A DNA stretch of 7,818 nt from Balneolales bacterium (lineage in GTDB: Bacteria > Bacteroidota > Rhodothermia > Balneolales > Natronogracilivirgulaceae): the NCBI GenBank assembly GCA_007131535.1, contig SLQI01000198.1, forward strand, positions 1-7,818, read 5' to 3'. Shown here in pieces: positions 6,116 through 7,818 of this stretch. Positions within the stretch are counted from its first letter, which is position 1. Each line of letters starts with the position of its first letter. The notes below the pieces were generated by a model, which saw nothing but the letters and a program-made list of their open reading frames with translations, did not search any database and was not told the DNA's origin. A program made the translations under genes and the position numbers.

Positions 6116-7090
6116 AGTACAATTAAAAATATAGGCGTTTTCACAAGTGGCGGGGATTCTCCCGGAATGAATGCAGCCGTACGTGCGGTAGTTCGTACAG
6201 CGAAAAATTTTGATTTAAATGTCGTAGGTATCCGGCATGGGTATTACGGAATGATTAGTAATGACTTTGTTGAGTTGGATAACACTTCGGTCTCCAATAT
6301 TATTCAGCAGGGCGGGACCATACTAAAATCGGCAAGGTCGAAAGATTTTGTAACCGAACAAGGTCGTGCTAAAGCAGCCGAAAATGTAAAAGCATACAAT
6401 ATTGACGCGCTCGTGGCTATTGGAGGTGACGGAACCTTCCAGGGAGCCACGGCTTTTAATAAAGAGCACGGAATTCCTATAGTTGGCATTCCGGGTACCA
6501 TTGATAATGATCTATCCGGTACCGATGAAACCATCGGTTACGATACGGCCCTTAATACCGCTATGGATGCCATCGACAAAATCCGGGATACTGCCGATGC
6601 CCACGACCGGATGTTTTTGGTTGAGGTGATGGGACGTGAGGCCGGATTTATTGCACTTGAAACCGGAATCGCCGGTGGGGCTGAGTTAATCCTGCTGCCG
6701 GAAACACTCACACGAATGGATGAGATCAAATCTTCGTTGCGCGATGTATTCAGGGTACAGCGAAGAAGCAGTCTGATTGTGGTAGCTGAAGGCGATGAGA
6801 CCGGGGGCGCCGTCAAACTTGCAGAAGAACTCAAGGGAGATTTCGGAAAATATGATATGCGTGTTTGTATTCTGGGGCACACTCAGCGTGGCGGAAAACC
6901 TACGGCAAGAGATCGGGTTCTTTCAAGCCGACTCGGAGCGGCAGCTGTGCAGTCCCTGATGGATGGGCACAGTAATGTGATGGTGGGGCTGGTAAACGGT
7001 GAGGTGAAGCTTTCCCCGCTGTACAATACGTGGTCGAAAAAGAAAACAATTAATTACGAATTACTTGAACTGGCAAAAATGTTGAGCTGA
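6113..7090 (+). CDS. pfkA: ATP-dependent 6-phosphofructokinase
   Basis: A 325-residue cytoplasmic enzyme, the usual length for a bacterial homotetrameric PfkA, that phosphorylates fructose 6-phosphate to fructose 1,6-bisphosphate, the committing step of glycolysis. Motifs: FTSGGDSPGMNAA at 10-22 (ATP loop), SAR at 73-75, GGDGT at 104-108, PGTIDND at 127-133 (catalytic base D131), MGREAG at 173-178, AEGDE at 225-229 and LGHTQRGG at 254-261. Two residues decide the phosphate donor: Gly107 and Gly128 match the E. coli glycines at 104 and 124, whereas diphosphate-dependent enzymes carry Asp and Lys there, so ATP is the donor. Arg24 and Arg28 match E. coli effector-site Arg21 and Arg25, which suggests that allosteric control is retained. 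The start is GTG. It is the first gene of a plus-strand pair with pgi and is divergent from ispB. Confidence 0.97.
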   Translation: MSTIKNIGVFTSGGDSPGMNAAVRAVVRTAKNFDLNVVGIRHGYYGMISNDFVELDNTSVSNIIQQGGTILKSARSKDFVTEQGRAKAAENVKAYNIDALVAIGGDGTFQGATAFNKEHGIPIVGIPGTIDNDLSGTDETIGYDTALNTAMDAIDKIRDTADAHDRMFLVEVMGREAGFIALETGIAGGAELILLPETLTRMDEIKSSLRDVFRVQRRSSLIVVAEGDETGGAVKLAEELKGDFGKYDMRVCILGHTQRGGKPTARDRVLSSRLGAAAVQSLMDGHSNVMVGLVNGEVKLSPLYNTWSKKKTINYELLELAKMLS

Positions 7091-7093
7091 TTT

Positions 7094-7818
7094 ATGGTAT
7101 CGATTAAAACAGATGCAGCGCAAAACTATGTAGACGCTTCAGATTTTCGGGAGGCGCAAAACAGATCAGAAAACTCTTTTAAACAATTGCAGGATGGCAG
7201 CGGCCCCGGTTCGGAATGGCGGGGCTGGCGGGATATCCTGGCATCGCCGAATGATGCATTGATTGAAGAGATCGATAAAACAGCCGCCCGGGTTCGTGCT
7301 GAGGCCGATGTCGTAATTGTCTGCGGAATCGGAGGGTCCTACCTCGGAGCACGAGCGGTTATTGATGCCCTGAGACCCCAATTTTCCAATAAAGAACCTG
7401 AGATAATATATGTGGGGCATCACATAAGTGGCAGATACCTGGAAAACCTCATCAATTATCTGAATACTCCGGGTCCCGACGGAAAACCCAAAAGTGTATA
7501 CATGAATGTGATCTCCAAGTCGGGATCAACTCTTGAGCCGGCTATTGCATTCCGGGTATTGCGGCGTTGGATGCACAACATGTACGGCAATAAAGTCTCA
7601 GAACGGATTATATGTACAACCGGGCAGACCGGCGGTGCGCTGAATAAAGTAATAGAAGCCAACGGGTATGAAAAATTTGTGATACCGGATGATGTCGGAG
7701 GCCGGTTTTCGGTGCTTACGCCGGTTGGATTGCTACCGGTTGCCATAGCCGGAGTTGATATCCGAAGTTTGTTTTACGGCGCCGTTGAAGCCTATAATCA
7801 GCTTGAAAATAATCCCGG
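7094..7818 (+). CDS. pgi: Glucose-6-phosphate isomerase, N-terminal half (cut by window edge)
   Basis: The first 241 codons of a phosphoglucose isomerase, which interconverts glucose 6-phosphate and fructose 6-phosphate in the cytoplasm and so feeds the PFK encoded just upstream. Visible motifs: GIGGSYLGARAV at 78-89 (sugar phosphate loop), SKSGSTLEP at 141-149 (phosphate-binding Ser/Thr loop) and DDVGGRFSVLTPVG at 199-212, which fits the family signature and contains the catalytic-region Arg204. The catalytic Glu and the Lys near the C-terminus lie beyond the edge. The short N-terminus and loop style resemble the compact Bacillus-type enzymes of about 450 residues, so roughly half is present. 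The ATG at 7094 is three bases after the pfkA TGA with no strong ribosome binding site, which suggests translational coupling. No frameshift is seen. Confidence 0.95.
   Translation, partial: MVSIKTDAAQNYVDASDFREAQNRSENSFKQLQDGSGPGSEWRGWRDILASPNDALIEEIDKTAARVRAEADVVIVCGIGGSYLGARAVIDALRPQFSNKEPEIIYVGHHISGRYLENLINYLNTPGPDGKPKSVYMNVISKSGSTLEPAIAFRVLRRWMHNMYGNKVSERIICTTGQTGGALNKVIEANGYEKFVIPDDVGGRFSVLTPVGLLPVAIAGVDIRSLFYGAVEAYNQLENNP

Noticed and set aside
6538..6882. 114-codon minus-strand open frame inside pfkA
   Set aside because: Antisense shadow of conserved PFK codons; Ser/Ala-rich composition typical of a complement frame and no domain.
6113..7090. Diphosphate-dependent phosphofructokinase
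   Set aside because: The donor-specificity positions are Gly107 (GGDG) and Gly128 (PGTIDND), not Asp and Lys, so ATP is the expected donor.
7456..7746. 96-codon minus-strand open frame
   Set aside because: Lies opposite the conserved phosphoglucose isomerase motifs, so it is a shadow of pgi.
1..7818. CRISPR array, insertion sequence, toxin-antitoxin or defence module
   Set aside because: No tandem direct repeats with spacers, terminal repeats, transposase or nuclease/antitoxin pair; the NYN nuclease has no small partner gene and belongs to a housekeeping operon.

Overview
The window looks like core chromosome from a Gram-negative bacterium of the Bacteroidota/Rhodothermota/Balneolota group. 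I see no mobile-element, phage, CRISPR or RNA gene. The lineage call is inference. It rests on an LpxH-type lipid A hydrolase gene, which implies an outer membrane; on protein style (a Bacteroidota-like PFK, a GNHD-type LpxH homologue and a Bacillus-type phosphoglucose isomerase); on moderate base composition; and on a perfect TAnnTTTG element, the Bacteroidota-type -7 promoter box, in front of pfkA.

Layout. Positions 1-153 hold no gene I can identify; there is an inverted repeat at 38-66. On the minus strand, read right to left from the divergent spacer, lie a long-chain polyprenyl diphosphate synthase (5869-4841), a YacP/NYN-type predicted nuclease (4837-4346), an LpxH-like metallophosphoesterase (4404-3535) and a class A penicillin-binding protein of the PBP1A type (3551-1128). 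The spacings are +3, -59 and -17 bases, so these four are almost certainly one operon. After a 122-base gap with strong inverted-repeat structure comes a UPF0489-family protein (1005-154), whose sequence carries an arginase-like set of metal-ligand motifs. On the plus strand, leaving the same 243-base spacer, are ATP-dependent 6-phosphofructokinase (6113-7090, GTG start) and, three bases later, glucose-6-phosphate isomerase (7094 to beyond the right edge).

How the genes work together. The minus-strand operon is mostly envelope related: isoprenoid chain synthesis, a lipid A precursor step and peptidoglycan polymerisation, with a small predicted RNase embedded. The plus-strand pair covers two consecutive steps of upper glycolysis. 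The spacer between them contains candidate promoters in both directions, an 8-base inverted repeat bracketing the pfkA promoter, and a short dyad, so it is the most likely place for regulation.

I found no convincing undescribed multi-gene system. The least characterised item is the UPF0489 protein. Lower-level oddities are the PBP1A tails and insert, the gene overlaps and the spacer symmetry.
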